A DNA stretch of 64,000 nucleotides, taken from NCBI GenBank assembly GCA_016715625.1, contig JADJZU010000009.1, forward strand, positions 1 to 64,000, written 5' to 3'. This DNA is from Bacteroidota bacterium. GTDB taxonomy: Bacteria > Bacteroidota > Bacteroidia > Chitinophagales > LD1. The position numbers were made by a program, and so were the translations under genes. This document shows positions 18,048 through 27,362 of this stretch, piece after piece. The stretch's first letter is position 1, and each line of letters opens with the position of its first letter. The notes under the pieces are model-generated. The model was not told where the DNA came from. It ran no database searches and saw only the letters and a program-made list of their open reading frames with translations.

Positions 18048-18794
18048 TTATTTTACGTAAAAAGTTTGGAGCATTTTTTTGGTGAAGTCTACATAAGCCT
18101 GTTGTTCGTCTTCATAGAGAAAAGTTCTCCATTCACGAATATCTTCAGGATAGTTGGTTTCATAGTTAAACCGAGTGTAGTTGAACTGCACAAACTGCAT
18201 ATTGCCTTTTTCGGCATCGGGTAGCAAAAGCAAAATGATCAGCGAAGATTGCTTGCTTTCGATATCGTTGAACACCAATAGCTCTCCTTTTTTGCCTTGA
18301 TGTGTTGTGAATGCTTCGGTGGATAGAAGCATGGAAGCGGAAATCTCTGCAATTTCCTGAGCAGATTTTGTGATGGCCCCATCTTTATAATAAGTCGCCA
18401 TGTGCTTTTTGATATTGGTGAATACTTCCGCCTTCTTATCCGCAGCACTTTTTTTAGTGGTGCCCATATTTACAATCAGGCTCTGTGTAATTTTTTTGTC
18501 GGGCAGCGGGAAGGTTTGATATAATGGGTCCAGGTCGGTCTTTGTTAGATTGAATTGCACAATAGTGTAAGTGCCTTTCTCCCGCCAAAGAGGGGGCACC
18601 TCCATGGAAAGATTATCATTGATCAGTTTGTTGGCGTTGGTGTCTACCGCTTTATCGGGTTGTGCAATTAAGTCCTGGCCAAACTGGTCTACTTTTTCTT
18701 TAAATGTTTTGTCCTTGTTATCGGAATTTTTTTGCGCAGATGCGGTTAAAAGCATAACACTGAGCAAAAACAGAAGTGCCGTTTTTTTATTCAT
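18048..18794 (-). CDS. Secreted protein of unknown function
   Basis: 248 residues with a clear signal peptide (MNKKTALLFLLSVMLLTASAQ, cleavage near residue 21). The mature part is soluble, charged, with no repeats or transmembrane segment; it carries SMEVPPLWREKGTY and ends DEQQAYVDFTKKMLQTFYVK. I do not recognise the family. It precedes the GH1 gene by 10 bp and follows the 89-residue membrane-protein gene by 27 bp, so these genes may form one leftward transcript from about 19.96 kb. Periplasmic location is inferred from the leader. Confidence 0.75.
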   Translation of the reverse strand: MNKKTALLFLLSVMLLTASAQKNSDNKDKTFKEKVDQFGQDLIAQPDKAVDTNANKLINDNLSMEVPPLWREKGTYTIVQFNLTKTDLDPLYQTFPLPDKKITQSLIVNMGTTKKSAADKKAEVFTNIKKHMATYYKDGAITKSAQEIAEISASMLLSTEAFTTHQGKKGELLVFNDIESKQSSLIILLLLPDAEKGNMQFVQFNYTRFNYETNYPEDIREWRTFLYEDEQQAYVDFTKKMLQTFYVK

Positions 18795-18821
18795 AGGATT
18801 GAAAATAGAATTCTTTCAAAA

Positions 18822-19091
18822 TCAATGAAGATAACCACTGGCGCGGAAAATGCCCACGAGCCCTACCAGAATCCAAAAACCATTCAGCAAGGTATAAGCG
18901 CTGTCCTTTCGGATAAGTGCACACCAGGTTAGAAGGATGGCATCAATCGTGTTGAAAGTCCAAACAAATAAAAACGGGCTTTCGGGTCCCATCCAGCTGA
19001 CTAAGGTAAAGCTGATGATGCGCATAACTACACCAATCATCTCTACCAGTTTTATATTTTTCTCAATGATGTTGTTAATCGATTTTAGCAT
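18822..19091 (-). CDS. Small membrane protein of unknown function
   Basis: 89 residues, three hydrophobic stretches (about 15-35, 42-60, 68-86) consistent with three membrane helices. Conserved-looking positions include WMGPESPFLFVWTFNTID and a Trp-rich middle. No family assigned; similar short three-helix proteins occur as conserved hypotheticals. It overlaps the 3' end of the alpha/beta hydrolase gene by 17 bp, which supports real translation as part of the same transcript. Confidence 0.7.
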   Translation of the reverse strand: MLKSINNIIEKNIKLVEMIGVVMRIISFTLVSWMGPESPFLFVWTFNTIDAILLTWCALIRKDSAYTLLNGFWILVGLVGIFRASGYLH

Positions 19092-19959
19092 AAGTTAATG
19101 TTGGTTGTTTTTTAATCCAACTGTCTATAGTTGTGAAAGACAAATGAGGCTCTCTGGCCCAAGAATAATGATTAAACTTTTTGGCAGCGTGTTTTGGGGC
19201 TTGCAAGTGAATGAGTTTTATCTGTGCTGCCTTAAATTTCGAAGTCAGAAATTGAAGAGCCAGCGGGGGCGCAGAATGGTCGCCCTCATAGGTAATGCCC
19301 AGCACGGGGTGCCGGCTGGTAGCCATGGCCTGCTCGTAGTGGAAGGTAGAACCATGTGCTGTAAATCGACCACTGATGGCTGTGTTTTTCCAATCGCGCA
19401 TTATGCCGGCAGCCTCTACATTTCCAAAGCCAATTTTATGGCCCGGATAATAGCCCAACACTTTTGCCAGACAGGCCGAAAAAGTGGCAAATACGTATAA
19501 GCCTTTGCCTGCAATGGGACCCCACCCGCGGTGATAGGTGGAGCAACTGGCGTTAAGAATAAGAGCATCGGCTAAGTCAGGATATCGGCTAATGAACATG
19601 CTCCCCATCTGCCCTCCAAGGCTGTGGCCTACCACTACAATTTTGCTGTCGGAGAATAGACATCTGATGGTTTTAAAAATCTCTGCGTATTCAATTTCTA
19701 ACTGCACGCGGTATCCAAAATCGGTGCTGTGCGATGGCCGTACAGAAGATTTACCATGACCGCGATGGTCGAGTGTGACCACATGGTAGTGATGTGCCGC
19801 AAAATGCTGGGCCACATTCCTGTAGTAGCTTCCCTTTACCCCCAATGCCGGTAGAATGACCAGCACTGGTAAGTGAGTGGGTTGATGCGCTCTGAAAACG
19901 GTTATTGCATTTTCCTCATCATCGCTCAGTTTAATCGGAATTACTTCGGGGGAGACCAT
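19075..19959 (-). CDS. Alpha/beta hydrolase (serine-type)
   Basis: 294 residues from the ATG at 19959 (MVSPEVIPIKLSDD). A start at 20076 would overlap the divergent elaA gene and is rejected. The nucleophile elbow is GHSLGGQMGS near residue 113 and LDHRGHGKS lies near 72; a late histidine is in HYSWAREPH. Resembles monoacylglycerol-lipase or 2-acetyl-esterase-like hydrolases acting on small acyl esters. It has no signal peptide. Divergent from elaA with a 70-bp gap that must hold both promoters. Confidence 0.83.
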   Translation of the reverse strand: MVSPEVIPIKLSDDEENAITVFRAHQPTHLPVLVILPALGVKGSYYRNVAQHFAAHHYHVVTLDHRGHGKSSVRPSHSTDFGYRVQLEIEYAEIFKTIRCLFSDSKIVVVGHSLGGQMGSMFISRYPDLADALILNASCSTYHRGWGPIAGKGLYVFATFSACLAKVLGYYPGHKIGFGNVEAAGIMRDWKNTAISGRFTAHGSTFHYEQAMATSRHPVLGITYEGDHSAPPLALQFLTSKFKAAQIKLIHLQAPKHAAKKFNHYSWAREPHLSFTTIDSWIKKQPTLTYAKID

Positions 19960-20029
19960 CACACAAACATCTTCTTTTTTTAAATCAATACAAGCTGCAC
20001 CCTGCCAGTCAAGGTTTATTATTGCTGCT

Positions 20030-20482
20030 ATGAAACCGGTTTTTGTCACTCGTAAATTTGAAGATTTATCTACCACGGAATTGTACCGATTGTTGCAGCT
20101 GCGCCAGGAGGTTTTTGTGGTAGAACAGAACTGTCCTTATCTGGATGCAGATGGCAAAGATTTTTCATCGCTGCATGTGATGGGATTTGTGGATGAAGAG
20201 TTAGTAGCCTATTGCCGACTTGTGCAGCCGGGAATCAGTTATAATGAAGTTTCTATAGGCAGAGTTATTTCCGCTACTAAGCACCGTGGCAAACAACTCG
20301 GTAAGGCACTTATGGTGTATGCTTTGCAAGAAATCCGGAAAATTTATGGTCCGGTACCCGTTCGCATTGGTGCGCAGGCCTATCTCAAAGGATTTTACGA
20401 ATCCTTTGGATTTCAAGATTTAAACGAACCCTACCTGGAAGATGGAATACCTCATCTCATTATGCTGAAACCGGCCGGTTAA
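20030..20482 (+). CDS. elaA: GNAT family N-acetyltransferase, ElaA-like
   Basis: 150-residue GNAT protein of the ElaA group. The ElaA signature is LRQEVFVVEQNCPYLDADG at about residues 25-43, and the acetyl-CoA site is in RVISATKHRGKQLGKALM (about 82-99). The cellular substrate of ElaA is not established. Divergent from the alpha/beta hydrolase; its end converges on the SSS transporter 4 bp away. TATTATTG 7 bp before the ATG is a degenerate -7 element. Confidence 0.9.
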   Translation: MKPVFVTRKFEDLSTTELYRLLQLRQEVFVVEQNCPYLDADGKDFSSLHVMGFVDEELVAYCRLVQPGISYNEVSIGRVISATKHRGKQLGKALMVYALQEIRKIYGPVPVRIGAQAYLKGFYESFGFQDLNEPYLEDGIPHLIMLKPAG

Positions 20483-20486
20483 TCCA

Positions 20487-22157
20487 TTACCAGAAACGGG
20501 CATAGAGGGCTATTAATAGCCCGGCTATCAACAACGAACCGGCCAGAAAACTGTTGGATACTTTGAATAAAGAAGCGTCCACTTCCAATGCGCGAGCTTT
20601 GGTGCCTTTCGGGTTTTCGAACAAACTAATCAGCACCATTCCTGTGATACACAGGATAAATACTATACCCATTCTATCCAGAAACGGAATCTCAAAAATG
20701 CCCGCGTTGTTTATGTTCGAAAATCCGACAGCTGCCAGAGGTGATAAATCCACCAACCCCGGTAAAAACTTCAACAGAACGGAGAGCAAGAAACCGCCCA
20801 GAGTGGCAAATAATGCAGCGTTGCTGGTGGTACGTTTCCAGAAAAATCCCATTAAAAACATGGCAAATATGCCGGGGCTCACAAATCCGGTGTATTCCTG
20901 TATGTAATTGAGTCCGCCTTTATCTATCCCAAGAAATGGTGCAATGACTACCGCTACTAGCATCGACACAACTACTGCTATTTTGCCAATCTTTACCTGT
21001 TGTTTTTCATCCGCCCTGGTATCGATTACTTTCTTGTAAATGTCTAGGGTAAAGATAGTGGCTATCGAATTTGTTTTGCCAGCCAGCGATGCCACAATGG
21101 CCGCGGTGAGCGCGGCAAAACTTAATCCCTTTAAACCGCTCGGCAACAGGTTCAGCAACACCGGATAAGCTTTATCACCGGAAATGAGTCCATCGGCATT
21201 CAGCATTTCATTTTGAAAGTTGCCTTGCTGATGCAATACAAAAGCGGCAATGCCCGGCAATACTACTATCACGGGCATCAGTAATTTCAGAAATGCGGCA
21301 AACAGAATTCCGTTTCGGGCAGTTGGTAAATCGGCCCCTAAGGCGCGTTGTGTAATATATTGGTTGCAGCCCCAATAACTGAAGTTGGCAATCCACATAC
21401 CACCTAGTAGCACAGTTAAACCCGGTAAATCAAGATAGCTGGGATTGTTGCGCTTCAGTATCATGTGAAAATGATCTTCTGCGTGCTGCGTCATCAATTG
21501 GAAGCCACTCCATACTCCACTGCTTCCAAAGTTTTCGGCCACCAGATTCAAAGCAAGATAAGTGGTTGCCAAACCGCCTAATACCAGAAAGAAAACCTGA
21601 ATGACGTCTGTGTAACCGATTACCCGCATTCCGCCCAGAGTAATGAAAATGGCGAAGAAGGCCAAGGCATACATGCAAAGTTGCAGGCTTAATCCGGATA
21701 TACTGCTAATAGCGAGCGCTCCTAAAAATAAAATGGAGGTAAGATTTACAACTACGTATAACAAGAGCCAAAACACAGCCATAATCATTGCCACGGTGTC
21801 ATTATACCGCGTGCTTAGAAATTGCGGCATGGTGTAAATCTTGTTTTGGAGATAAACCGGCATAAAAAATACGGCTACAATAATCAAGGTGGCAGCAGCC
21901 ATCCATTCATAACTGGCTACTGCCAGGCCAAGTTTAAAGCCCGCTCCACTCATGCCAATAAACTGCTCTGCCGATATATTGGATGCAATAAGCGATGCGC
22001 CAATAGCCCACCAGGTAAGAGAACCCTCCGCTAAAAAGTAATCTGTTGTGTTTTCATTCTGTTTCTTTTTTCGGTAATAAATCCATAAGCCATAACCGGC
22101 TACTATCAGAAAATAAAAGAGGAAAACAGCATAGTCCAGGGAGGAGAGATGATGCAT
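20487..22157 (-). CDS. Sodium:solute symporter (SSS family), sugar type
   Basis: 556 residues with roughly 13-14 membrane helices; Na+-driven uptake in the inner membrane. WWAIGASLIASNISAEQFIG near residue 50 is the typical SSS TM2 region, and GGMWIANFSYWGCNQYITQR near 255 matches vSGLT-type sugar carriers. I start at MHHLSSLDYA (ATG 22157); the frame goes 63 bp further but lacks family character. Neighbouring glycosidases (GH1, GH27) fit sugar uptake, but the sugar is unknown. The divergent cytochrome-like gene starts 55 bp away. Confidence 0.9.
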   Translation of the reverse strand: MHHLSSLDYAVFLFYFLIVAGYGLWIYYRKKKQNENTTDYFLAEGSLTWWAIGASLIASNISAEQFIGMSGAGFKLGLAVASYEWMAAATLIIVAVFFMPVYLQNKIYTMPQFLSTRYNDTVAMIMAVFWLLLYVVVNLTSILFLGALAISSISGLSLQLCMYALAFFAIFITLGGMRVIGYTDVIQVFFLVLGGLATTYLALNLVAENFGSSGVWSGFQLMTQHAEDHFHMILKRNNPSYLDLPGLTVLLGGMWIANFSYWGCNQYITQRALGADLPTARNGILFAAFLKLLMPVIVVLPGIAAFVLHQQGNFQNEMLNADGLISGDKAYPVLLNLLPSGLKGLSFAALTAAIVASLAGKTNSIATIFTLDIYKKVIDTRADEKQQVKIGKIAVVVSMLVAVVIAPFLGIDKGGLNYIQEYTGFVSPGIFAMFLMGFFWKRTTSNAALFATLGGFLLSVLLKFLPGLVDLSPLAAVGFSNINNAGIFEIPFLDRMGIVFILCITGMVLISLFENPKGTKARALEVDASLFKVSNSFLAGSLLIAGLLIALYARFW

Positions 22158-22212
22158 GTTGTTGATTTTTGTTTCTGCAAAATATAAAACCCTGTTTGGT
22201 TTAATATTGCAT

Positions 22213-22605
22213 ATGCACAAAAAAGTATTTCTAGTGGCGATGGTGTTAGCGGCTTGTTTCTTTCAAGCTGCAATGCCTGTGAGCCCTATGTCCAAGCTAA
22301 TGCGACAGATGCTTACATTCCTGGATGTGGAAAAGCAGAACATTGCGCAGAATAAACCGGTACAGGAATTCCCTAAGTCGTTTGAAAAAATAAACACAGC
22401 AAAATTGACCGAAGGCAAAAAGCCATCTGCAGACCACGGTGCCTACATTCAGAATTTTCAGCGAAGCCTGACGCGGTATTACGAGAGCATAAACACACCC
22501 CAACGAGCGTCCACTTTTAATTTACTCGTGAGTAGTTGCATTACTTGCCATGAGCACGAATGCCCGGGTCCTATACAAAGGATTGAAAAGAATCTGGTGA
22601 AGTAA
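22213..22605 (+). CDS. Small exported protein with C-terminal CxxCH haem motif
   Basis: 130 residues from the ATG at 22213; signal peptide MHKKVFLVAMVLAACFFQAA. The only cysteines in the mature part besides C117 are C109 and C112 in CITCHEHE, a covalent haem-c attachment motif close to the C-terminus, as in cytochrome c' four-helix proteins. Predicted helices fill residues 25-105. That resemblance is structural inference only; no electron-transfer partner is adjacent. It converges with the DUF4249 gene. Confidence 0.72.
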   Translation: MHKKVFLVAMVLAACFFQAAMPVSPMSKLMRQMLTFLDVEKQNIAQNKPVQEFPKSFEKINTAKLTEGKKPSADHGAYIQNFQRSLTRYYESINTPQRASTFNLLVSSCITCHEHECPGPIQRIEKNLVK

Positions 22606-22607
22606 TC

Positions 22608-22628
22608 TCTTATACCTAGGGTATAAGA
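22608..22628. repeat. Perfect palindrome at convergent gene ends
   Basis: Nine-bp perfect arms (TCTTATACC / GGTATAAGA) with a 3-nt centre, spanning the 10-bp gap between the haem-motif gene and DUF4249 and the last codons of the latter. No T-run follows, so intrinsic termination is uncertain; it could protect 3' ends. Confidence 0.55.
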
Positions 22629-23410
22629 ATAGTGTCGGCTGAAATGGCATGCGCACTGAAGTAACCTAGCGCACCGGGTGTATACATCGAATTGGGCGTG
22701 GCTGGTGCCGCAGGCTGTGCAAATCCGCTGCTTTCATTAAACTCATTGAAAAACTGATAAACACGTGCATCAATACTCAGTAAGTTTGCAATGAGCGTGT
22801 CTCCGGTTTCTATGCCGCCCGAGGGCACCCCATAGTTTCGTTGCTTGCCATCCCACAATCTATCGCGGTGAATATTGGCACCGCTACTGGGCACTTCGTT
22901 TTTGTATCCAATGATGCGGTAGAAATTTTCGATGCCGGCAGGATCCGTGAAATAGACCCGCGCATCCTTGTCTAATTCTCCGTTAAATCCTGTCTCCTCC
23001 CTCACTACAACGCTATCTATGGAAACAGCTGCCGGCATAGTGCAGGATGCGCGGTAGGTGGTTCCTTCGCTGCTTACTTCCAACTGATAAGTTCTTCCAA
23101 TCGTGCCTTGAATAAAATTTGTTTGGTAAAACCCGGCTGCTATTTCAGTGAGGGTGTCTATGTTGCCTGCATTGTCGCTTAATATAATCTGCGCTCCACT
23201 TATTCCTGCGAACGCGTTGTTCTCATAGTATAACCTGGACTTGGAGAGGATAACCGTGTATGGCCCCGGCTTATTACTTACATTGGCTTCTATTACGAGT
23301 TGAGGCTCCGAGTTGTTGAGCTTTAAATCAATTTTTTCGGTGCAGGAGGTGGCTACGATGATAGAGGTAAGCCCTGCCAGGAGAAGTCTTATGAATGGAT
23401 ATTTTTTCAT
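22616..23410 (-). CDS. DUF4249 lipoprotein, partner of TonB receptor
   Basis: 264 residues with a lipobox (IIVATSC, C23), so an outer-membrane-anchored lipoprotein. The sequence EPQLVIEANVSNKPGPYTVI and AGISGAQIILSDNAG match DUF4249, a Bacteroidota family nearly always encoded beside a TonB-dependent receptor. Its start overlaps the receptor's stop by 4 bp, showing tight coupling. By analogy with SusD it may cap the receptor, but binding function is not shown. Ligand unknown. Slightly shorter than many family members (~270-400). Confidence 0.85.
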   Translation of the reverse strand: MKKYPFIRLLLAGLTSIIVATSCTEKIDLKLNNSEPQLVIEANVSNKPGPYTVILSKSRLYYENNAFAGISGAQIILSDNAGNIDTLTEIAAGFYQTNFIQGTIGRTYQLEVSSEGTTYRASCTMPAAVSIDSVVVREETGFNGELDKDARVYFTDPAGIENFYRIIGYKNEVPSSGANIHRDRLWDGKQRNYGVPSGGIETGDTLIANLLSIDARVYQFFNEFNESSGFAQPAAPATPNSMYTPGALGYFSAHAISADTILIP

Positions 23411-25746
23411 TTTACTTTTTTCTTAACCTGCGGTACTGTGAACTTAAAATTGTAAGTAATGGAGGGTACGATTCGGAACAGATACGTTTTTTCTGCATAT
23501 GCTGTGCCACTGTTTATATCAGCGGTGAAATCTATGGAGTAGGCGTTCTTTCGTGCATACAGGTTATATACGCTCACATTCAGGTCATGCTCCCACCAAC
23601 TTCTCTTTTTGAGCACAAAGGTAGCTCCAATGTCCAGGCGGTGATAGTCCGGAAATCTATCTTGATTTCGCAAGCCGTAATAAGGCAATATTTCCCCGTT
23701 CAGAAAGTATTTGCCAATCGGGAAAGTAGTGGCAAGGCCAGTGTAATAAACCCAGGTAGCCGACACGTTAATGCGCGGAGTAATGTCATACATCAGCACC
23801 ACACTCAGATTGTGTGTGCGGTCAAAGCGCGAAGGATACCAGGTGTTGTTGTTGATGTTGGCAAACTTTCGCTCGCTGCGCGAGTATGTGTAACTGACCC
23901 AACCGGTGAATTTTCCGGTAGCTTTTTTAAAGAAAAATTCAGCTCCATACGTTCGCCCTATGCCAAAGAGCAGTTGATTCTCCACTGTTTCGTTTGCGCG
24001 TAGGGTAGCTCCGTTTTTGTAATCAATTTGATTCTGCAGCCATTTGAAATAGCCCTCCACCGATAACTCAAACATGTCCTTATGGAAGTTGACAAAATAA
24101 CCACCGCTCACCTGGTCCGATATCTCGGGCTTCACATTATTGCTGGTCATCACCCAGCGGTCTGTAGGGAAAGAGGTCGTGGTATTGGATAGCAAGTGAA
24201 GGTTTTGAGCATTACGCGAGTAAGCCAATTTAAAACTCATCTTGGGGAAGAAGTTATAACTGATAGAGAAGCGTGGCTCTGCATTGAAATACGTTTTACC
24301 AAATTGTCCCAGTTTTAAATCAAACGTATCGGTGACTTCCGGGTCGGGGAATTTGTAATATTTCGAAGGGCCTGTTTGGCTGAAGATGGAGAACCGAATT
24401 CCATAGTTGATTACTACTTTGTTTTTGATAGACACTTCGTGTTGAGCATATACTGCATTCTCCCAACCGTAGTTTTTGGTGAGTAGAATACTGTTGAGGC
24501 GAGCAGTGTCCTTTGATACAATTTGACCCGGCACTATCGTGTGGAAGGTAGTCAGGAATCCGAACTTGAATTTGTTGTTGGCGTTCAAATAAAAATCAAG
24601 ATCCTCTTTTAGGCTGAAGTCTCTCACCACAGATTTTACATCAATGCTCACCTGGTTAATGGCAACGGTGTAATTAAAATCGTTGTAGATAAAGGACGTG
24701 TTGGAGAATAACTTATCACTGAAAACGTGATTCCAGCGCGTAGTGGCAGTGGTATTTCCGTAGGTGATGGAGAAACGGTCTCTGAATCCAAATTTATCCT
24801 GGCCAAAATATCCGGATATAAAAATCCGGTCGCGCTGACCTATGCGGTAATTGGCTTTGGCATTTAAGTCATAAAAGAAAAGCTGGCTTTTGCGCAGTGC
24901 TTCGTTCTTTGAAAGTTTAAGAAAAACATCGGCATAGGTTCTTCTGCCGGATATAATGAACGAGCCTTTGTCTTTTACGATAGGCCCTTCTATATTTAAG
25001 CGTGAAGCAATGAGGCCAATACCTCCGCTTATTACATAATCTTTGCTGTTCCCCTCCTTCATTTTTACATCCAATACGCTTGACAATCGTCCGCCAAATT
25101 CGGCCGGCATATTTCCTTTGTAGAGTGTAGCATCTTTAATAGCATCGTTATTAAAGGTGCTGAAGAAGCCCAGCAGGTGAGAGGCATTATATACCGGAGC
25201 TTCATCCAGCAAAATCAGGTTTTGGTCGTTGCTGCCTCCACGCACATAAAAACCGCTATTGCCTTCAGCAGCCGGCTGCACACCAGGTAGCAACTGAATG
25301 GTTTTCAGCAAATCTTTTTCACCAAACAATACCGGAATTTTTTCCAGTTGCTTAATGTCAAGTTTAATGGCGCTTACTTCGGCAGATTTTATGTTGTCGT
25401 CCCCTTTTTTAGCGGTAATTTCTATTGCCTTCAATTCTTTGGAAGCAGGTGTTAAGGAGATATTTATGGATTGATTGGCGAGCGTATCTATACCCAATGT
25501 GTAATCATTATAACCAACATAACGCACAGCCAGTATTTTTTTGCCGGCTGGTATAGAGAGGGAGAAAAAACCATAGCTATTGGTGACCGTGCCTATTCCC
25601 GTTGTGTCTTTCAAGTATACTGAAGCACCGATGAGCTCTTCTCCGGTTTTATCATCTTTTACGATACCGCTTACCGTATATTTTGATTGCGCTAGGCTGG
25701 CCAGAAAGAAGAACGCACTCACTACTGTGCCAAATATTTTTTTCAT
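23407..25746 (-). CDS. TonB-dependent outer-membrane receptor with carboxypeptidase-like N-domain
   Basis: 779 residues from MKKIFGTVVSAFFF (ATG 25746), the signal-peptide start; the longer frame to 25836 is rejected. Order: signal peptide 1-20, CarboxypepD_reg-like beta-sandwich about 23-105 (DKTGEELIGASVYL), plug about 130-230 with FYVRGGSNDQNLILLDEAPVY split as usual, and a beta-barrel to the aromatic C-terminus. Imports an unidentified substrate across the outer membrane with TonB/ExbBD energy. Forms an operon with the DUF4249 lipoprotein, overlapping by 4 bp. Compared with SusC (~1,000 residues) it is short, in line with DUF4249-linked receptors. Confidence 0.9.
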   Translation of the reverse strand: MKKIFGTVVSAFFFLASLAQSKYTVSGIVKDDKTGEELIGASVYLKDTTGIGTVTNSYGFFSLSIPAGKKILAVRYVGYNDYTLGIDTLANQSINISLTPASKELKAIEITAKKGDDNIKSAEVSAIKLDIKQLEKIPVLFGEKDLLKTIQLLPGVQPAAEGNSGFYVRGGSNDQNLILLDEAPVYNASHLLGFFSTFNNDAIKDATLYKGNMPAEFGGRLSSVLDVKMKEGNSKDYVISGGIGLIASRLNIEGPIVKDKGSFIISGRRTYADVFLKLSKNEALRKSQLFFYDLNAKANYRIGQRDRIFISGYFGQDKFGFRDRFSITYGNTTATTRWNHVFSDKLFSNTSFIYNDFNYTVAINQVSIDVKSVVRDFSLKEDLDFYLNANNKFKFGFLTTFHTIVPGQIVSKDTARLNSILLTKNYGWENAVYAQHEVSIKNKVVINYGIRFSIFSQTGPSKYYKFPDPEVTDTFDLKLGQFGKTYFNAEPRFSISYNFFPKMSFKLAYSRNAQNLHLLSNTTTSFPTDRWVMTSNNVKPEISDQVSGGYFVNFHKDMFELSVEGYFKWLQNQIDYKNGATLRANETVENQLLFGIGRTYGAEFFFKKATGKFTGWVSYTYSRSERKFANINNNTWYPSRFDRTHNLSVVLMYDITPRINVSATWVYYTGLATTFPIGKYFLNGEILPYYGLRNQDRFPDYHRLDIGATFVLKKRSWWEHDLNVSVYNLYARKNAYSIDFTADINSGTAYAEKTYLFRIVPSITYNFKFTVPQVKKKVK

Positions 25747-25883
25747 AACAGGGGCCTCTGTTTTTTTGCGCGAAGAAATGGAAATACCATTAGTCTGGCT
25801 TTTTAATTTGATGAATAGTAGCTTTAACGCTCCCAACCGTTTGTTATGCTACAAAACTTTCGTTTTTTGCATAAAAATCCAGT

Positions 25884-27362
25884 ATGAGGTTTTATCTGAT
25901 TGCTCTGTTCTCTCTCTTTTCATCCATTCTTTTTGCCGGTGGCACAGATGATTTGCTTTACAAAGGACCTCCGGTGTTTCACGGGCCTACCGTTACGGGC
26001 AATTTTCCGGGCACCGAGTTTTTATTTACCGTTCCGGCTACCGGACAGCGGCCCATTACATTTTCGGCACTTCAATTACCCACAGGGTTATCCGTGGATG
26101 CAACTACCGGGATTATACGCGGAGTGGTTCATGAAAAAGGAACATACACAGCCACAATAACGGCCAGTAATGCCCTAGGCAAGTCGGAAGAAGTTTTGAA
26201 AATTGAGATTGGCGATAAATTATGTCTTACCCCAGCCATGGGATGGAATAGCTGGAATGTGTTTACTAACACGCTGGATGAAAAATTAGTGATGGAAATT
26301 GCCGATGCCATGGTAAGCAGCGGCATGCGCGATGTGGGTTACCAATATATTAATATGGACGATTATTGGCACGACAGCACAAGGGCGACAGATGGTAGCC
26401 CGGTGGCCAATCCCAAAAAGTTTCCGCACGGCATTAAATGGCTGTCCGATTATGTGCATGCCAGAGGACTCAAACTGGGTGTTTATTCGGATGCGGGCGA
26501 TAAAACATGCGGAAAGTGCTTTGGGGGCTTTCAGCACGAAGAGATAGATGCCAAAGTGTATGCGGATTGGGGTGTGGATTTGCTTAAGTATGACTTCTGT
26601 TTTGTCCCCTGGAAGAAGAGCGAAGCAATCGCACGCTACAAAAAAATGGGAGAAGCGCTTAAGGGTAGTGGTCGTTCGGTTGTTTACAGCATTTGCAACT
26701 GGGGGTTGTTTAAACCATGGGAGTGGGGACCGGAAGTAGGTGGGAATTATTGGAGAACCACCCCGGATATTTTTGACCTGTGGCGCGGTGGCATCCCATT
26801 TATGATGAGCACTATGCGTATTATAAAACGACAAAATAAAATACTGGAATATGGCACACCGGGGCATTGGAACGACCCTGATATGCTCATAGTGGGCAAC
26901 TATGGAAAAGGGAAAGCAACCGGACGAAATGGAATGTTTAAGGGTATGACGGACACAGAGTACCAAAGCCACATGAGTTTGTGGGCCATCATGAATGCCC
27001 CTTTGCTATCCAGTTGTGACCTGCGCAACATGAATGAAGCCACCAAAAATATACTCTTGAATACCGAGATATTAGCCATTAATCAGGATGAAGCTGGCAA
27101 ACCGGTGCAACTGGTGAATAAAAAAAATGGAATTTGGCTGTATAAAAAAGTCTTACAGGATGGCTCTTGTGCTGTAGCAGTATTTAACACTAGTAAAAAG
27201 GAAAAGAAATTTGAGTTGACCGCTACCAGCCTACAACTTAATGCAGCAGGCAATGTGCGCGATGTTTGGAAACATTCCGATTTGGGGATGTTGAACAAAC
27301 AGATTCTTTTAACTGTTCAAGGACACGAAACAATAGTTCTAAAAATCTCAAATATTCAATAA
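25884..27362 (+). CDS. Alpha-galactosidase, GH27, with N-terminal Ig-like domain
   Basis: 492 residues. Signal peptide 1-18; a small putative-Ig domain at about 30-110 (LPTGLSVDATTGIIRGVV); GH27 barrel from 114 (PAMGWNSWNVF, NMDDYW at 158-162). Predicted nucleophile D237 in LLKYDFC and acid/base D331 in GHWNDPDM; C-terminal beta domain to 492. Removes terminal alpha-galactose (or N-acetylgalactosamine) in the periplasm or outside the cell. Its stop touches the ATG of the sterol-desaturase gene, so the two are co-transcribed, although no functional link is obvious. Divergent from the TonB receptor over 137 bp. Confidence 0.92.
   Translation: MRFYLIALFSLFSSILFAGGTDDLLYKGPPVFHGPTVTGNFPGTEFLFTVPATGQRPITFSALQLPTGLSVDATTGIIRGVVHEKGTYTATITASNALGKSEEVLKIEIGDKLCLTPAMGWNSWNVFTNTLDEKLVMEIADAMVSSGMRDVGYQYINMDDYWHDSTRATDGSPVANPKKFPHGIKWLSDYVHARGLKLGVYSDAGDKTCGKCFGGFQHEEIDAKVYADWGVDLLKYDFCFVPWKKSEAIARYKKMGEALKGSGRSVVYSICNWGLFKPWEWGPEVGGNYWRTTPDIFDLWRGGIPFMMSTMRIIKRQNKILEYGTPGHWNDPDMLIVGNYGKGKATGRNGMFKGMTDTEYQSHMSLWAIMNAPLLSSCDLRNMNEATKNILLNTEILAINQDEAGKPVQLVNKKNGIWLYKKVLQDGSCAVAVFNTSKKEKKFELTATSLQLNAAGNVRDVWKHSDLGMLNKQILLTVQGHETIVLKISNIQ

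Noticed and set aside
20470..20481. Palindrome AACCGGCCGGTT
   Set aside because: Falls in the elaA C-terminal codons between convergent genes; no T-run, probably chance.
26286..26972. 228-codon minus-strand frame
   Set aside because: Lies wholly inside the GH27 gene, which has both catalytic aspartates; the antisense product has no recognisable character.
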